Source of the DNA: DATKSS01 sp049582065
GTDB taxonomy: Bacteria; Chloroflexota; Dormibacteria; Dormibacterales; Dormibacteraceae
DNA length: 16,554 nt
Assembly (NCBI GenBank): GCA_049582065.1
Contig: JBAUTF010000166.1
Coordinates: 1-16,554, forward strand
Direction of reading: 5' to 3'
Made by a program: the position numbers and the translations under genes
The notes under the pieces: generated by a model
What the model was told of the DNA's origin: nothing
The model's input: the letters and a program-made list of their open reading frames with translations, nothing else
The model's database searches: none
Part shown: piece after piece, positions 1 to 6,394 of the stretch
Position numbering within the stretch: position 1 is the stretch's first letter
Layout of the letters: each line of letters opens with the position of its first letter

Positions 1-847
1 CACGAGCACCGCGAGCGGCTCGCTGGCTCTGCGCTCGTCGGCGGGCGCCCCTGGCCAGTCCAGCGCGGGCCTGCCGGCCAAGGCCAATCCTCTCCCGGCC
101 CAGCCGGCGCAAACAGGCGGCACGACCAACCCCTCCGGCACCGACACGGTGCCGGTCCTGCAAGGGCCGCCTGTCATCCGCCAGGCGCAGCTGGCGATCA
201 CCGTCGACTCGGGGTCCTTCGACTCCAAGCTTGCTTCGGTCCGCTCGCTCGTCGAAGCTGAGCAGGGCTACATCGCAGGCACCGATGCCCAGAGCAATCC
301 GGTCGACAGCCAGATCCGCACCGGCGTGATCAACTTCATGGTCCCCGCGGCGAACTTCGACGCCACGATCGACCTCCTCTCCAAGGTGGGCAAGGTCCAG
401 AGCGAGCACATCACCGGCACGGACGTCAGTGCGCAGTACGTCGACCTGAACGCCCGCCTGGCCAACGCCCAGGCGCAGCGCGACGCGATGCTCGCACTGC
501 TGGCCAGGGCGACCTCGATCAACGACATCATCAACGTGCAGACGCAGGTCGGCCAGATCACGGGAGAGATCGAGCAGCTCGAGGGCCAGATCAAGTACCT
601 GGACCAGAACACGGCGTTCAGCTCCATCGCGGTGACGCTAACCGAGGCCGGCGCGCCGGTGCAGCAGACTCAGTCCGACAGCTGGGGCTTCGCCACGGCG
701 CTCAGTCAAGCGGCGCACAACTTCGTCACGACCGTCAACTACGTGGTGACCGGGCTTGGAGCGATCGGGCCGTTGGTCGTCCTGTTGGGGCTCGGGTACC
801 TGCTGTGGCGCCGCCGCCGCCCAGCTCCGGCGGTCAAGCACGCGTAG
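1..847 (+). CDS. DUF4349 domain membrane-anchored protein, 5' partial
   Basis: The frame is open to the left edge, so the true start lies outside the window; the GTG at 149 is only the first internal candidate. The visible part starts with a low-complexity Ala/Ser/Gly/Pro stretch (bases 2-150) typical of an extracytoplasmic linker. A DUF4349-like domain follows: 'RQAQLAITV', a segment like 'VRSLVEAEQGYIAG', 'FMVPAANFDATIDLL', 'VSAQYVDLNARLANAQAQRD', then a helical, probably coiled-coil stretch. The end holds one hydrophobic segment (about bases 750-812) and a basic tail 'WRRRRP', so the C-terminus should be a membrane anchor with a cytoplasmic tail. DUF4349 proteins have no established biochemical role. 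They are often found near sigma/anti-sigma genes, and a sigma factor lies 154 bases downstream, but the hairpin between them suggests separate transcription. Confidence 0.85.
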   Translation, partial: TSTASGSLALRSSAGAPGQSSAGLPAKANPLPAQPAQTGGTTNPSGTDTVPVLQGPPVIRQAQLAITVDSGSFDSKLASVRSLVEAEQGYIAGTDAQSNPVDSQIRTGVINFMVPAANFDATIDLLSKVGKVQSEHITGTDVSAQYVDLNARLANAQAQRDAMLALLARATSINDIINVQTQVGQITGEIEQLEGQIKYLDQNTAFSSIAVTLTEAGAPVQQTQSDSWGFATALSQAAHNFVTTVNYVVTGLGAIGPLVVLLGLGYLLWRRRRPAPAVKHA

Positions 848-860
848 CGGGGACCGATCC

Positions 861-886
861 GCGGGCCGGGCGCACGCCTGGCCCGC
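861..886 (+). terminator. GC-rich hairpin after the DUF4349 gene
   Basis: Starts 13 bases after the stop codon. Bases 861-872 pair with 875-886: seven perfect pairs (GCGGGCC with GGCCCGC), one G-U pair, then four more G-C pairs around a tiny loop. There is no long T run after it (the next bases are AGCACGGTTTG), so it is not a textbook intrinsic terminator. In high-GC bacteria such U-poor hairpins often mark transcript ends. It could also be an RNA-stabilising 3' hairpin. Confidence 0.45.
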
Positions 887-905
887 AGCACGGTTTGCGG
901 GCTCG

Positions 906-925
906 TACCGTAACCTTCGGCGGTA
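906..925. repeat. Short inverted repeat TACCG-N10-CGGTA
   Basis: Five-base arms at 906-910 and 921-925 lie in the gap ahead of the sigma factor gene and just upstream of the possible ECF-type -35 box. Arms this short arise by chance in GC-rich DNA. It may be an operator, but nothing in the window identifies a binding protein. Confidence 0.2.
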
Positions 926-926
926 G

Positions 927-952
927 TGAACCTGAGCCGTGGCAGGCGTTTT
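927..952 (+). promoter_or_regulatory. Possible ECF-type promoter for the sigma-Rieske cassette
   Basis: TGAACC at 927-932 resembles the GGAAC-type -35 box of ECF sigma factors. CGTTTT at 947-952 resembles the CGTT-type -10 element of actinobacterial ECF promoters, with 14 bases between. A second AACC core lies at 912-915. If real, the sigma factor could drive its own cassette. Evidence is motif resemblance only, and the spacing is slightly short. Confidence 0.22.
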
Positions 953-1000
953 TGATGTCAATGTTGGGGTCGGCCCAGACGCTCGATCTCTAGGCCCAGC

Positions 1001-1543
1001 ATGAGTGGGGGCCGGCGTCCGGGGGAGCAGAGTGCGGGTGAGACGGGAGACATCCTCGAGCTTCCCGCGGCGCCGCACGCCACGGACATCGCGCTCGACG
1101 AGCTTGAGCTCGTCTACGCGTTCATCTACACGCGGGTGGGCAACCGGGCCGACGCCGAGGACCTCACCCAGCAGGTGGCGATGAAGGCGATCCCCCGGCT
1201 GCGCGAGGACGCGACGGCCAGCTCGATCCGGGGCTACCTGTTCGCCACCGCCCGCTCGGTTCTCGGAGGCTTCTGGAGCACCCGACTCGGGCTCTCGGAG
1301 GCAGAGCTGCGCGACGACCTGGCGCTGGTTACGCCGCCTGCCGCCGATCCCGACCGTGGGGTCGCGACGGTGCAGCGAGTCCTGGCCGAGCTGAGCGACA
1401 ACTATCGGCGCGTGCTGGAGCTGCGTTTCCTCCACGGGTATTCATTGAAGGAAGTGGCCGCGGAGATGCACTCGACAGTCGGCGCAGTGAAGGTTATGCA
1501 GCTGCGCGCCCTGCGCGCCGCGGCCAAGGTCGACATGGAATGA
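1001..1543 (+). CDS. ECF-type RNA polymerase sigma factor
   Basis: A 180-residue sigma-70 family protein of ECF size that directs RNA polymerase to specific promoters. Region 2 covers about residues 34-95: 'ELVYAFIYTRVGNRADAEDLTQQV' core, then 'SIRGYLFATARSVLGGFW'. Region 4 covers about residues 125-176, with a helix-turn-helix in 'LSDNYRRVLELRFLHGYSLKEVA' and 'STVGAVKVMQLRALRAA'. No region 3 or C-terminal extension is seen. ATG 1001 was chosen as the first start in frame; no clear Shine-Dalgarno precedes it, and GTG 1034 is possible because residues 1-30 are not conserved-looking. The stop overlaps the next gene's start (ATGA, 1540-1543), so the two are translationally coupled. In ECF systems the coupled downstream gene is usually the anti-sigma factor; here it encodes a Rieske protein. 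The ECF subgroup cannot be assigned by eye. Confidence 0.88.
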   Translation: MSGGRRPGEQSAGETGDILELPAAPHATDIALDELELVYAFIYTRVGNRADAEDLTQQVAMKAIPRLREDATASSIRGYLFATARSVLGGFWSTRLGLSEAELRDDLALVTPPAADPDRGVATVQRVLAELSDNYRRVLELRFLHGYSLKEVAAEMHSTVGAVKVMQLRALRAAAKVDME

Positions 1544-2193
1544 GCAAGGCCGAGAACCGAGTCGACAAGATCGTCTCGGACCTGCTGCACGGCCGCCGGC
1601 TGAAGCTACGTGGGGGAGATGCCGAGGAGAAGGCCGCCATCACGGCGGCGGCCCGTCTGGCGGCGGCTCGCCAGGGTCCCCAGCGTATGAGCCCTGCTTT
1701 CCGCAAGCGGCTGGCCCGGCTGCTGGAGGAAGCGCCGCGGGAAGGCTGGATCACCCGGCGGTCCGCCATGGTCGCGGGGCTTGGCCTGGCCGCGGGCGCA
1801 GCCACCGGCGGCCTGGTCGGGCGGGCGCTCGAACCTGCGCATATCGCCGCCTCAAGCGGCGGGCCGATCAATCCCATCGGTGGCCGCTGGGTCGACGTCG
1901 CGGCTCTGAGCGAGCTGGTGGAAGGCCAGGGCAAGCGGGTCACGGCGGGGAGCGTCGGCGCATTCCTGTTCCGCCGCGGCGACAACGTTACCGCCGTCTC
2001 ATCGATCTGCACCCACCTGCCGTGCGAGCTGTTGTGGAACGGCGGCGACGGCCGGCTGGATTGCCCCTGCCACCCGGCGTCCTTCACGCCAGACGGCCGC
2101 TCCACCGACACGAACTACCCGCTGCCCACGCTCAACCCGGTGTACGTGAGGGTCACCTCTGCGGGCCGCGTGGAGGTCTTGGGGACCGCCTGA
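1540..2193 (+). CDS. Membrane-anchored Rieske [2Fe-2S] protein, possible redox anti-sigma factor
   Basis: A 217-residue protein in three parts. Residues 1-70 are charged and helical and contain 'SDLLHGRRL' and 'MSPAFRKRLARLLEEA', a layout like the cytoplasmic part of anti-sigma factors. Residues 72-97 hold a twin-arginine pair (R73-R74) and a small-residue hydrophobic stretch, suggesting Tat-dependent export with an uncleaved anchor. Residues about 115-217 form a Rieske domain: box 1 'CTHLPC' (C157, H159, C162) and box 2 'CPCH' (C175, C177, H178). C157/H159/C175/H178 would bind the cluster, and C162/C177 could form the disulfide typical of high-potential Rieske proteins. No cytochrome b gene is nearby, so a bc-complex role is not supported here. 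Its 4-base overlap with the sigma gene and its N-terminus suggest it binds the sigma factor and senses redox state. The Rieske fold is secure; the anti-sigma role is inference. Confidence 0.87.
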   Translation: MSKAENRVDKIVSDLLHGRRLKLRGGDAEEKAAITAAARLAAARQGPQRMSPAFRKRLARLLEEAPREGWITRRSAMVAGLGLAAGAATGGLVGRALEPAHIAASSGGPINPIGGRWVDVAALSELVEGQGKRVTAGSVGAFLFRRGDNVTAVSSICTHLPCELLWNGGDGRLDCPCHPASFTPDGRSTDTNYPLPTLNPVYVRVTSAGRVEVLGTA

Positions 2194-2194
2194 C

Positions 2195-2458
2195 ATGAGT
2201 GTCCGGGAGCACAGGTCGAGACAGCTCGCGCTGGACCGATGCCTCCAGCTGCTCGAGGAGGCACAGATGCACGGCCAGGCCCGCATCGACGGGCCGCTCG
2301 GTAAATTGCTGCGCCGCCACCTGGAGCGGGCCGGGGTCATCGCCGACCATCGGGTGGAGGGCCGCCGCATCGACCGCGTGCTCGATGACATCTTCGCCCT
2401 GCAAGCCCAGCTTCTCGGACAGGACCCCGAGGAGAGCCGCCACCACAACGGTTCCTAG
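2195..2458 (+). CDS. Small hypothetical protein in the sigma-Rieske cassette
   Basis: An 87-residue reading frame starting one base after the Rieske stop, with a G-rich stretch about nine bases upstream of its ATG. No family was recognised. It is charged and mostly helical (Arg, Leu, Glu, His rich), with one Cys and no membrane segment, so probably cytoplasmic: for example 'RSRQLALDRCLQLLEEAQ' and 'RRIDRVLDDIFALQAQLL'. The segment 'GPLGKLLRRHLERAGV' could be amphipathic. Its position suggests co-transcription with the sigma and Rieske genes, perhaps as an accessory regulator, but no function is assigned. The metK frame is also open across this stretch, so one of the two readings is a shadow; the tight spacing favours this one. 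Confidence 0.55.
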   Translation: MSVREHRSRQLALDRCLQLLEEAQMHGQARIDGPLGKLLRRHLERAGVIADHRVEGRRIDRVLDDIFALQAQLLGQDPEESRHHNGS

Positions 2459-2464
2459 CGCGCG

Positions 2465-2493
2465 TCGAGCCAGAATCAGGCCGACGGTATCAT
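2465..2493 (+). promoter_or_regulatory. Candidate metK promoter (TATCAT -10)
   Basis: TATCAT at 2488-2493 is a good -10 box, with a weak TCGAGC 17 bases upstream at 2465-2470. It lies between the stop of the small gene (2458) and the GTG at 2505. No Shine-Dalgarno is seen before that GTG, so the transcript may have a very short leader. No SAM riboswitch fits in this 46-base gap. Confidence 0.33.
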
Positions 2494-2504
2494 TGGCTCC
2501 CGTT

Positions 2505-3734
2505 GTGACAACTTCCTTCGCCTCTTCTCCGTCTTACCTGCTGACATCTGAATCCGTCACCGAAGGCCATCCCGACAAGATCTGCGACCAGGTCTCCGAC
2601 GCCGTCCTCGACGGCATGCTCGCCCAGGATCCGAACGCCCGCGTCGCCTGCGAGACGGCGATCACGAAAGGCCTATGCATCGTCATCGGCGAGGTCACCA
2701 CTCATGCCGAGCTCGACATCCAGCGCACCATCCGCGACACCATCCGCGGCATCGGGTACGACGAGGAGGCGACCGGGTTCGACGCCGACCACGCGCTGAT
2801 CCAGGTCTACCTCAAGGAGCAGTCTCCCGACATCGCCGCCAGCGTCAACCATTCGCTCGAAGAGCGCGAAGGCACGCTCGAGGACGATCCGTTCGAACTG
2901 CAGGGCGCCGGCGACCAGGGCATGATGATCGGCTTTGCCTGCCGCGAGACGCCTGAGCTAATGCCGCTCACGATCTCGTTGGCGCACCGGCTGGCGCACC
3001 GCCTGGCGCAGGCGCGCAAAGACAAATCGCTCCCCTTCCTGCGGCCCGACGGCAAAACGCAGGTGACCGTCGAATATGAGTTCGGCAGGCCCAAGCGCAT
3101 CGAGGCCATCGTCGTGTCAACCCACCATGCGGCCAGCGCGACCCAGAAGGAGGTGGCCGAGGGCGTCCGGCAGCTGGTGATCGACCCCGTGCTGAAGGGG
3201 ATGGTCGTCGACGGAGAGACCAAGATCATGGTCAACCCCAGCGGCCAGTTCATCGTCGGCGGTCCCGCCGCCGATGCCGGCCTGACCGGGCGCAAGATCA
3301 TCGTCGACACGTATGGCGGCGTCGCCCGGCACGGAGGCGGGGCGTTCAGCGGCAAGGACCCCAGCAAAGTCGACCGGTCGGCGGCCTACGCCGCGAGGCA
3401 CGTGGCCAAGAACCTGGTCGCCGCAGGTCTCGCCGACCGCTGCGAGGTGCAGGTGTCATACGCCATCGGCCGCTCTCACCCGACCTCGATCGCCGTCGAG
3501 ACCTTTGGCACCGGGACCGTCGCGGAAAAGGAGCTGCTTCAGCTGGTGCACCGCCACTTCGACCTCCGGCCGGGCGCAATCATCGCGAACATGAACCTTC
3601 TGCGGCCGATCTACCGGCCGACCGCCGCTTACGGCCACTTCGGGCGCGACGATCTCGGGGTGCCTTGGGAGGCGACGAACAAGGTGGAAGCGCTTCGCGC
3701 CGACGCCTCGATGGCGGCGCGGACATCCAGCTGA
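2505..3734 (+). CDS. metK: S-adenosylmethionine synthetase
   Basis: Makes S-adenosylmethionine from methionine and ATP, releasing phosphate and pyrophosphate; a cytoplasmic enzyme, tetrameric in well-studied bacteria. At 409 residues it has the usual length. The N-terminus carries 'SESVTEGHPDKICDQ' with the ATP-contacting His. The family signatures 'GAGDQGMMIGFA' and 'GGGAFSGKDPSKVDRSAAY' (phosphate-binding loop) are intact, as are 'VNPSGQFIVGGP' and 'YAIGRSHPTSIAVETFGTG' near the end. GTG 2505 was chosen because it puts the first conserved motif about 15 residues in. The frame is open back to 2199, but that extension is Arg/Ser-rich, unlike any MetK N-terminus, and overlaps the small upstream gene. 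The ligase gene starts 46 bases downstream with no terminator between, so the two may be co-transcribed. Confidence 0.97.
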   Translation: MTTSFASSPSYLLTSESVTEGHPDKICDQVSDAVLDGMLAQDPNARVACETAITKGLCIVIGEVTTHAELDIQRTIRDTIRGIGYDEEATGFDADHALIQVYLKEQSPDIAASVNHSLEEREGTLEDDPFELQGAGDQGMMIGFACRETPELMPLTISLAHRLAHRLAQARKDKSLPFLRPDGKTQVTVEYEFGRPKRIEAIVVSTHHAASATQKEVAEGVRQLVIDPVLKGMVVDGETKIMVNPSGQFIVGGPAADAGLTGRKIIVDTYGGVARHGGGAFSGKDPSKVDRSAAYAARHVAKNLVAAGLADRCEVQVSYAIGRSHPTSIAVETFGTGTVAEKELLQLVHRHFDLRPGAIIANMNLLRPIYRPTAAYGHFGRDDLGVPWEATNKVEALRADASMAARTSS

Positions 3735-3780
3735 CACGAACCTGAAAGTCGCCAGGCGGCAGACAGGCCTGCGGATCCGC

Positions 3781-4962
3781 GTGAGAGACACGCTATCGGA
3801 GCGGAAGGTGGCGTTCGCGCCGGCGACCGCCGGCCGCCGGTCGCCCCTCACCCTCTATGTGTGTGGCGTCACCCCATATGACTCCGGACACATGGGCCAC
3901 GCTTTCACGTTCTCCATCTTCGACGTGCTGGTCCGGTTCGTCGAGGCGAGGGGCGGACGCGTCCGCTACGTCCAGAACGTCACCGACATCGACGATCCCC
4001 TTTTTGAGCGGGCGCGGCGCGACCAGATCGACTGGCGCGAGCTCGCCGACCGGGAGACGCAGGTCCACGTTCGCGACATGACCGTGCTGGGCTGGCGCCC
4101 GCCGGACATGATGCCGCGGGTGTCGGACGAGATCGGCCGCATCCTCGCCGCGGCCGCGCGCCTGAGCGCGAAGGGATACGCGTACCGGACGGATGCCCTC
4201 TATTTCGACGTGAAGCGGTTCAAGAGCTATGGCCGGCTTTCGCATCGCACCCGCCGTTCGATGTTGAACAAGTTGCGGGATGAGGGTCTGCTCGGCAGGA
4301 CCGGGCCCGACGCCAAGCGCGACCCGCTGGACTTTCCCTTGTGGCGCGCCTCCGGCCCCGGCGAGCCGGCCTGGCCTTCGAAGTTTGGGCCGGGCAGGCC
4401 GGGCTGGCACATCGAATGCTCGGCGATGGCGATGCGCTACCTCGGGGAGCAGATCGATATCCATGGCGGCGGGCGCGACCTCGAGTTCAGCCACCACGAA
4501 TCCGAGCGGGCGCAGTCCGAGTCGATGACCGGGAAAGCACCGTTTGCACGCGCGTGGATGCACACCGGGATGGTGCGTTATGACGGCAAGAAGATGAGCA
4601 AGTCGCTCGGCAACCTGGTCAAGGTCAGCCAGGCGCTCCAGCGCGCGCCGGCTGCCGCGGTGCGCCTGTACCTGGTCTCGCACCGCTATCAGCGCGACTG
4701 GGATTTCAGCTGGCATGGGCTGGCGAGAGCCTCGCGCCTCGTCGAGCGACTGCGCGCGCTGCTGGCGCAGGACGCCAACCGGTCGACGCCGTCAGGTGCC
4801 GCGCCTGGGCGCACCCTGGTCGCGGAGTTCGAGGCGGCGCTGGCGGATGACCTTGACACGCCACGGGCGGTGCGGGCGCTGCGTGAGGCGCTGCGCGAGC
4901 GCGAGGCCGCGGCCGCGAGCTGGATGCTCGGCATCCTGGTCGGCTCGGCCGCCCTCATGTAG
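3781..4962 (+). CDS. MshC/CysRS-family cysteine ligase (short form)
   Basis: A class I aminoacyl-tRNA-synthetase-like enzyme that should activate cysteine with ATP. Family motifs: 'YVCGVTPYDSGHMGHAF' (HIGH-type motif; Zn ligand C28), 'PGWHIEC' (C213), 'FSHHESE' (H238, E242) and 'KKMSKS' (271-276). At 393 residues it lacks most of the C-terminal anticodon-binding region of CysRS (about 460 residues) and is close to MshC (about 410), the enzyme joining cysteine to glucosaminyl-inositol in mycothiol synthesis. The N-terminal half reads like MshC ('CGxTPYD..HxGHA', 'YVQNVTDIDDPLFERA', 'DWRELADRET'). The zinc site 'HHESE' reads like CysRS, since MshC usually lacks the second Glu. Start is GTG 3781, with no clear ribosome site. 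Either it is a divergent MshC or a minimal CysRS; the family is certain, the substrate is not. Confidence 0.85.
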   Translation: MRDTLSERKVAFAPATAGRRSPLTLYVCGVTPYDSGHMGHAFTFSIFDVLVRFVEARGGRVRYVQNVTDIDDPLFERARRDQIDWRELADRETQVHVRDMTVLGWRPPDMMPRVSDEIGRILAAAARLSAKGYAYRTDALYFDVKRFKSYGRLSHRTRRSMLNKLRDEGLLGRTGPDAKRDPLDFPLWRASGPGEPAWPSKFGPGRPGWHIECSAMAMRYLGEQIDIHGGGRDLEFSHHESERAQSESMTGKAPFARAWMHTGMVRYDGKKMSKSLGNLVKVSQALQRAPAAAVRLYLVSHRYQRDWDFSWHGLARASRLVERLRALLAQDANRSTPSGAAPGRTLVAEFEAALADDLDTPRAVRALREALREREAAAASWMLGILVGSAALM

Positions 4963-4970
4963 AGGCCTGG

Positions 4971-5273
4971 CTAGCCGACCTCGAGTGGGGAGCCGCAGTT
5001 GGGGCACTCCATGCCGCCGTCGAGCTGAACCATGGTTTCGCAGACCGGGCACAGCACGTCCGAGATGGTCTCCGTCGCCTCCTCCTCGCCGTCGGCCTCC
5101 ATCTCGCCGCGGACCTCGCTGAGGTCAAGCGCCGGCGACCCGCAGTTCAGGCACACATACCCGGGCTGCGCGATTCGGTGGTCCTGGTACACGCCGGCAG
5201 AGTCGATCTCCACCTCCGCGAAAAGAGCGCGGAAGAGATGGCCGCCGCACCTCCGCGAGCACACAAGGAGCAT
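4971..5273 (-). CDS. Double zinc-ribbon protein, function unknown
   Basis: A 100-residue protein with eight cysteines in four pairs: C5/C9 and C41/C44, then C75/C78 ('CPVC') and C90/C93 ('CPNC'). This suggests two zinc ribbons joined by an acidic linker (residues 52-72, rich in Glu/Asp). The last ribbon, 'MECPNCGSPLEVG', is typical of small zinc-ribbon domains. There is no signal peptide or membrane segment, so it is probably cytoplasmic. The start is supported by GGAG four bases ahead of the ATG. It begins 20 bases after the permease stop and is probably the last gene of the TetR-ABC operon, though a link to transport is not evident. It ends eight bases from the convergent ligase gene. No named family was recognised. 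Confidence 0.75.
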   Translation of the reverse strand: MLLVCSRRCGGHLFRALFAEVEIDSAGVYQDHRIAQPGYVCLNCGSPALDLSEVRGEMEADGEEEATETISDVLCPVCETMVQLDGGMECPNCGSPLEVG

Positions 5274-5293
5274 TCCGCTCCAGAGTAGCGGTG

Positions 5294-6394
5294 TTAGGCG
5301 ATGCGCCTGCGCAGGGTGGCCGTCCCCGCGACGATCAGCACGACCACGAACGCGAACACGACGCCGACGTCGAGCTGGAGCGATCCCCAGGTCAGGTCGG
5401 CGCCCTTCACCATCACGTCGCGAAGCCCGTTGACCGCGTAGGTGAGTGGCAGCACATCGGACAGCAGCTGCAGAGGCTTCGGCTCGGACGAGACCGAGAA
5501 CAGGATCCCGGACAAAAGGAACTGCGGCACGATGACCAGGGGGATGAACTGAACTGCCTGGAACTCGGTGCGGGCGAACATGCTCAGGAAGATGCCGAGG
5601 TTGACTGCTGCGATCGCCATCAGCGCTTCGATGCCGAAGATCAGCGCCACGTTGCCGGAGTTATGGACCTTGAGCACGGCCAGCGAGAAGACGAGCACCT
5701 CGACGGACTGCACTAGGGCGAGCACGGAGAATCCGAGCATGTAGCCGAGCACGATCTCGCCTCGCCGCAGCGGGCTCGCCATCAAACGCTCGAGCGTGCC
5801 CTGGGAGCGCTCGTTCAGGAACGACACGATCGTGACCACGAAGACGAGGAAGAAGACCACGAGGCCGATGAAGGCAGCCCCGAAGTAGTCGAGCGTGTCG
5901 AAGCCCGGACCGCCGTAGAGGTACGTGACCTGGGGCTGTACGTGGAGGCCTGCGCCGGGCGCCTGCGCCGCGAGCGTGACCAGCGCCTGTTGCAACGCCT
6001 GGAGGACGGGCGCGGTCGTGCCGGGTTGAGAACCTTCGAGGTGCACTTCGGGCGCGATCGCTCCCGTCTGCGCGCGCTGGCTGAAATCGGACGGGAACAC
6101 GATGTAGGCGGCGAGCGATCCGTCCTTGAGCTTCGAGTCACCGTCCGACGCGCTGATGGTCGTCGTGCTCATTGCGCTCGAGCGTTCGAGCGCCGCGGCG
6201 ATGGTGACTCCAGCCGGTCCCTGGTCCTCGTTGGCGATGCCCACAGCCGGCACCGAAGCGGAGCCGCGAATGAGATAGCCCAGCAGGCCGAGGATGACGA
6301 TCGGCGCGACGAAAAGAAGAGCGAGCGTGCGCCGGTCGCGGCGGAACTGCTGGAGCAGCCGTCGCGTGATGGCCGCGACGCGTCGGGTGCTCAT
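5294..6394 (-). CDS. ABC-2 type transporter permease (DrrB/YhhJ-like)
   Basis: The 366-residue membrane subunit of an exporter. Segment 1 is at about residues 24-42, followed by a large extracytoplasmic domain (about 45-175). Five more hydrophobic segments follow, starting near 'FGAAFIGLVVFFLVFVVTIV' and ending with 'VVFAFVVVLIVAGTATL'. The cytoplasmic loop 'ERSQGTLERLMASPLRRGEIVLGY' is the hallmark of ABC-2 permeases. ATG 6394 was chosen because it overlaps the ATPase stop (ATGA, 6391-6394) and starts with a normal basic N-terminus. A longer frame to 6526 adds a segment that is the shadow of the ATPase gene. It should pair with the ATPase upstream. The substrate is unknown; relatives export antibiotics, lipids or polysaccharides. 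Confidence 0.93.
   Translation of the reverse strand: MSTRRVAAITRRLLQQFRRDRRTLALLFVAPIVILGLLGYLIRGSASVPAVGIANEDQGPAGVTIAAALERSSAMSTTTISASDGDSKLKDGSLAAYIVFPSDFSQRAQTGAIAPEVHLEGSQPGTTAPVLQALQQALVTLAAQAPGAGLHVQPQVTYLYGGPGFDTLDYFGAAFIGLVVFFLVFVVTIVSFLNERSQGTLERLMASPLRRGEIVLGYMLGFSVLALVQSVEVLVFSLAVLKVHNSGNVALIFGIEALMAIAAVNLGIFLSMFARTEFQAVQFIPLVIVPQFLLSGILFSVSSEPKPLQLLSDVLPLTYAVNGLRDVMVKGADLTWGSLQLDVGVVFAFVVVLIVAGTATLRRRIA

Noticed and set aside
805..993. 62-codon frame between the DUF4349 and sigma genes
   Set aside because: Overlaps the end of the DUF4349 gene, is Pro/Arg-rich, has no coupling or ribosome site, and contains the hairpin at 861-886.
1540..2193. Rieske protein as subunit of a cytochrome bc complex
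   Set aside because: No cytochrome b or c gene lies nearby, the gene is coupled to a sigma factor, and the N-terminal segment before the anchor is better explained by a regulatory role.
2199..2504. N-terminal extension of metK by 102 codons
   Set aside because: The extension is Arg/Ser/Thr-rich, unlike MetK N-termini, overlaps the small gene at 2195-2458, and a -10 box at 2488 with GTG 2505 gives a normal-length enzyme.
2459..2504. SAM riboswitch ahead of metK
   Set aside because: The gap is 46 bases and shows no multi-stem structure; it is too short for known SAM riboswitch classes of SAM-I size.
4963..4976. Terminator between the convergent ligase and zinc-ribbon genes
   Set aside because: Only the 8-base palindrome GGCTAGCC (4969-4976) is present, with no stem-loop or T run.
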